Origin: Deltaproteobacteria bacterium
GTDB taxonomy: Bacteria; Desulfobacterota; Syntrophobacteria; Syntrophobacterales; Thermodesulforhabdaceae
Direction: 5' to 3'
NCBI GenBank assembly: GCA_019309115.1
Contig: JAFDGW010000035.1
Location: 1 to 46,048, forward strand
Length of the DNA: 46,048 bases
Shown: in pieces, positions 44,641-46,048 of the stretch
Layout of the letters: each line of letters starts with the position of its first letter
How positions within the stretch are numbered: position 1 is the stretch's first letter
The notes under the pieces: model-generated
The model's database searches: none
What the model saw: the letters and a program-made list of their open reading frames with translations, nothing else
Told to the model about the DNA's origin: nothing
Program-made: the position numbers and the translations under genes

Positions 44641-45276
44641 ATGAAAATGGCCTGGGTTGGGGTTTTGGGAACTATTCTGCTAATCCAGGCTACCATGTTT
44701 TCCGCCCATGCGAAAATTTACTATTACGTTGATGAAAAAGGCGTAATTCACCTTACCAATGTGCCTGTTGGTAGAAAGAATTTTAAAGCTCAGGGTATTC
44801 GGACAAAGAGCAGCACAATTGTGGCCAAGACTCGTAGTCGGCGCAATACCCCTGTTTCCCATTCAAAGGCCGAGTATTACGAAAAGGCGTTGGACAGGTA
44901 CATCCGGAAGATTGCGGATTTTTATAAAATCGATCACCGGTTGGTAAAAGCGGTTATAAAAGCTGAATCGGGATTTGACCCTCACGCTGTATCTCCTAAG
45001 GGTGCCATTGGGCTTATGCAACTCATGCCCGATACAGCTTACGAAATGGGAATTATCAACCCGTATCATCCAATGTATAATCTCATCGGCGGAGTTAGGT
45101 ATCTGAAACAGATGCTGATTGAATTTAACAACAATCTTATTTTGGCTCTTGCTGCTTACAACGCTGGCCCCCAAGCGGTCAGGAAGTACGGTGGAATTCC
45201 GCCTTACAAAGAGACCCGCCAATATGTGCGACGGGTCCTTCGTTACTATATTCAATATGTGCGTAACAACTCGTGA
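44641..45276 (+). CDS. Secreted lytic transglycosylase with DUF4124 domain
   Basis: A 211-residue exported peptidoglycan lyase. A signal peptide ends at SAHA (about residue 24). A short DUF4124-type module follows (IYYYVDEKGVIHLTNVP), then a basic linker, and an SLT domain with the catalytic Glu109 in KAVIKAESGFDPHAVSPKGAIGLMQLMP and the later AAYNAGPQAVRKYGG. The enzyme cleaves glycan strands to form 1,6-anhydro-muramyl ends. GGAGGG precedes the ATG at 44641. Its last base overlaps the pgsA start. Confidence 0.92.
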   Translation: MKMAWVGVLGTILLIQATMFSAHAKIYYYVDEKGVIHLTNVPVGRKNFKAQGIRTKSSTIVAKTRSRRNTPVSHSKAEYYEKALDRYIRKIADFYKIDHRLVKAVIKAESGFDPHAVSPKGAIGLMQLMPDTAYEMGIINPYHPMYNLIGGVRYLKQMLIEFNNNLILALAAYNAGPQAVRKYGGIPPYKETRQYVRRVLRYYIQYVRNNS

Positions 45277-45854
45277 TGGCCAGAAATCGAATACGAGGTC
45301 GTGATTTTTTCAACCTTCCTAATATCCTGACCTATCTCAGGATCACCGCCATTCCACTGATGATTGTCTTGCTTGTTCCACCGGTAACTTCATTTGATTA
45401 TAACATGGCGTTTTTAATATGTTTTCTAGCTACCTTAACGGATTACATTGATGGAATAATAGCTCGCAGGCACAATCAGGTTACACCTATTGGGAAGCTT
45501 ATGGATCCACTGGCTGACAAACTTTTGGTTTCGGCCGTTTTCATCATGCTCATTCCTCTCAAGAAAATGCAGGCCTGGGTAACCTTTTTGATTATCAGCC
45601 GTGAAATGCTCATAACAGGCCTTCGCGCGCTCGCTGCCTCTCACGGGCTAGTCATCCAGGCGAGTCGTTCCGGAAAAAATAAAATGGTTTCACAGAGCAT
45701 CGCCATGTTGTTATTATTACTTCACATACCAGCAGTGGAGAGACCTCTTTTTTATTTAGGGCAGGGATTTGTTTGGGTTTCTATATTCTTTGGGTACTGG
45801 TCAGCAGGGCGCTATTTAGTGGTTTTTTATTGGGAAATGAGAAAAAAGCCATGA
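45276..45854 (+). CDS. pgsA: CDP-diacylglycerol-glycerol-3-phosphate 3-phosphatidyltransferase
   Basis: A 192-residue integral membrane enzyme of the CDP-alcohol phosphatidyltransferase family, making phosphatidylglycerol phosphate. The family motif D-G-x2-A-R-x8-G-x3-D-x3-D is seen in TDYIDGIIARR through GKLMDPLADK. The N-terminal NLPNILTYLRI and five to six hydrophobic segments fit PgsA. The ATG at 45276 overlaps the upstream stop. A GTG at 45273 is also possible. It is the last gene before the mobile element, whose end lies about 35 bp after its stop. Confidence 0.9.
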   Translation: MARNRIRGRDFFNLPNILTYLRITAIPLMIVLLVPPVTSFDYNMAFLICFLATLTDYIDGIIARRHNQVTPIGKLMDPLADKLLVSAVFIMLIPLKKMQAWVTFLIISREMLITGLRALAASHGLVIQASRSGKNKMVSQSIAMLLLLLHIPAVERPLFYLGQGFVWVSIFFGYWSAGRYLVVFYWEMRKKP

Positions 45855-45888
45855 AAGTTCTTGCGCATCGGCAAAACCATTGACCGTG

Positions 45889-46048
45889 GTGAACTACTCC
45901 GCCCTAACGGACGGAGCTTCTAAGGGAGTTTGATAGGTCACTCCTACCCTTATCCCTCTGGGTGAGTTCACGTCACCCTCTACTCCTATCCCCGCAAAAA
46001 GCAGGAACTCGGAGATACCTTTACCCAACTTGTAGATTCTTATCCTGA
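45889..46048 (-). mobile_element. Right end of an IS200/IS605-family TnpB element
   Basis: On the - strand the sequence ends with a stem-loop CTCCGTCC-GTTA-GGGCGGAG (complement of 45897-45916, one G-U pair) followed by TAGTTCAC, the layout of right ends in TnpB-carrying IS605/IS607 relatives. A second stem GGGTGA/TCACCC lies at 45960-45978. The omega RNA (guide RNA) of such elements covers this 3' region, so it is likely encoded here. The element continues beyond the window, so its other end and any TnpA are not visible. Confidence 0.72.
45894..46048 (-). CDS. tnpB: C-terminal tail of TnpB (partial)
   Basis: A - strand frame is open from the window edge to TAG at 45894-45896, encoding about 50 residues. 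It includes GIGVEGDVNSPRGIRVGVTY and then QTPLEAPSVRAE. The pattern of a polar tail with EGDVNSP and ending EAPSVR(A/E) is what I associate with the non-conserved C-terminal extension of TnpB proteins, where coding sequence overlaps the omega RNA and the right-end hairpin. The catalytic RuvC domain and zinc finger would lie outside the window, so integrity cannot be judged. Confidence 0.65.
   Translation of the reverse strand, partial: RIRIYKLGKGISEFLLFAGIGVEGDVNSPRGIRVGVTYQTPLEAPSVRAE

Overview
This window looks like a chromosomal segment of a thermophilic or thermotolerant Desulfobacterota (former Deltaproteobacteria), possibly of the Syntrophobacter/Thermodesulforhabdus type. The lineage is inferred from gene content and order: phoH-7TM-HD-ybeY-pdxJ-acpS-nnr-tsaE, xerC-hslV-hslU followed by the arginine genes, and lysA-dapF-dapA-dapB followed by an LL-diaminopimelate aminotransferase. 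A TtuA-type tRNA U54 thiolation protein is the main hint of high growth temperature. Coding density is high and most genes on the + strand overlap or abut.

Layout. (1) 1-4467: a cell-surface glycan cluster with a GT2 glycosyltransferase, a DegT/DnrJ-type aminotransferase, a GT4 glycosyltransferase, and a convergent DUF1972-type glycosyltransferase whose 3' end overlaps its neighbour. (2) 4468-5047: a gene-poor stretch with what may be a decayed reading frame. (3) 5048-6484: a protein ending in a diadenylate cyclase (DAC) domain with an altered second motif. It lies just upstream of phoH and of a 7TM-HD protein of the PgpH c-di-AMP phosphodiesterase family. (4) 6591-18996: a long co-directional housekeeping run comprising phoH, 7TM-HD, ybeY, pdxJ, acpS, nnr, tsaE, a CinA-like protein, a tandem-fused phosphofructokinase, a PhzF-like protein, an aminopropyltransferase, ttuA and a small unknown. 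(5) 19012-22599: a tRNA-Ala(CGC), two oligopeptide-ABC ATPases without their permeases, an unknown protein and a lipoprotein L,D-transpeptidase. (6) 22757-25071: rnc, a radical SAM protein and a DUF4178-like protein. (7) 25190-28224: an ArsP/DUF318-type permease, divergent from an orphan CARF-domain (Csx1/Csx2-like) protein, each with a readable promoter and dyad. (8) 28240-45854: a very long biosynthetic run: xerC, hslVU, argB-D-F-G-H, a lipoprotein, lysA, dapF, dapA, dapB, dapL, folK, a small zinc-finger membrane protein, a transaldolase, a lytic transglycosylase and pgsA. (9) 45889 to the end: the right end and 3' coding tail of an IS200/IS605-family TnpB element on the - strand, cut by the window edge.

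The strongest leads are the DAC-variant/PhoH/7TM-HD neighbourhood (a putative c-di-AMP synthase and hydrolase one gene apart), the tandem phosphofructokinase with a degenerate second half, the orphan CARF protein with no CRISPR array in the window, and the TnpB/omega-RNA end. No CRISPR array, rRNA, prophage or plasmid origin was seen.
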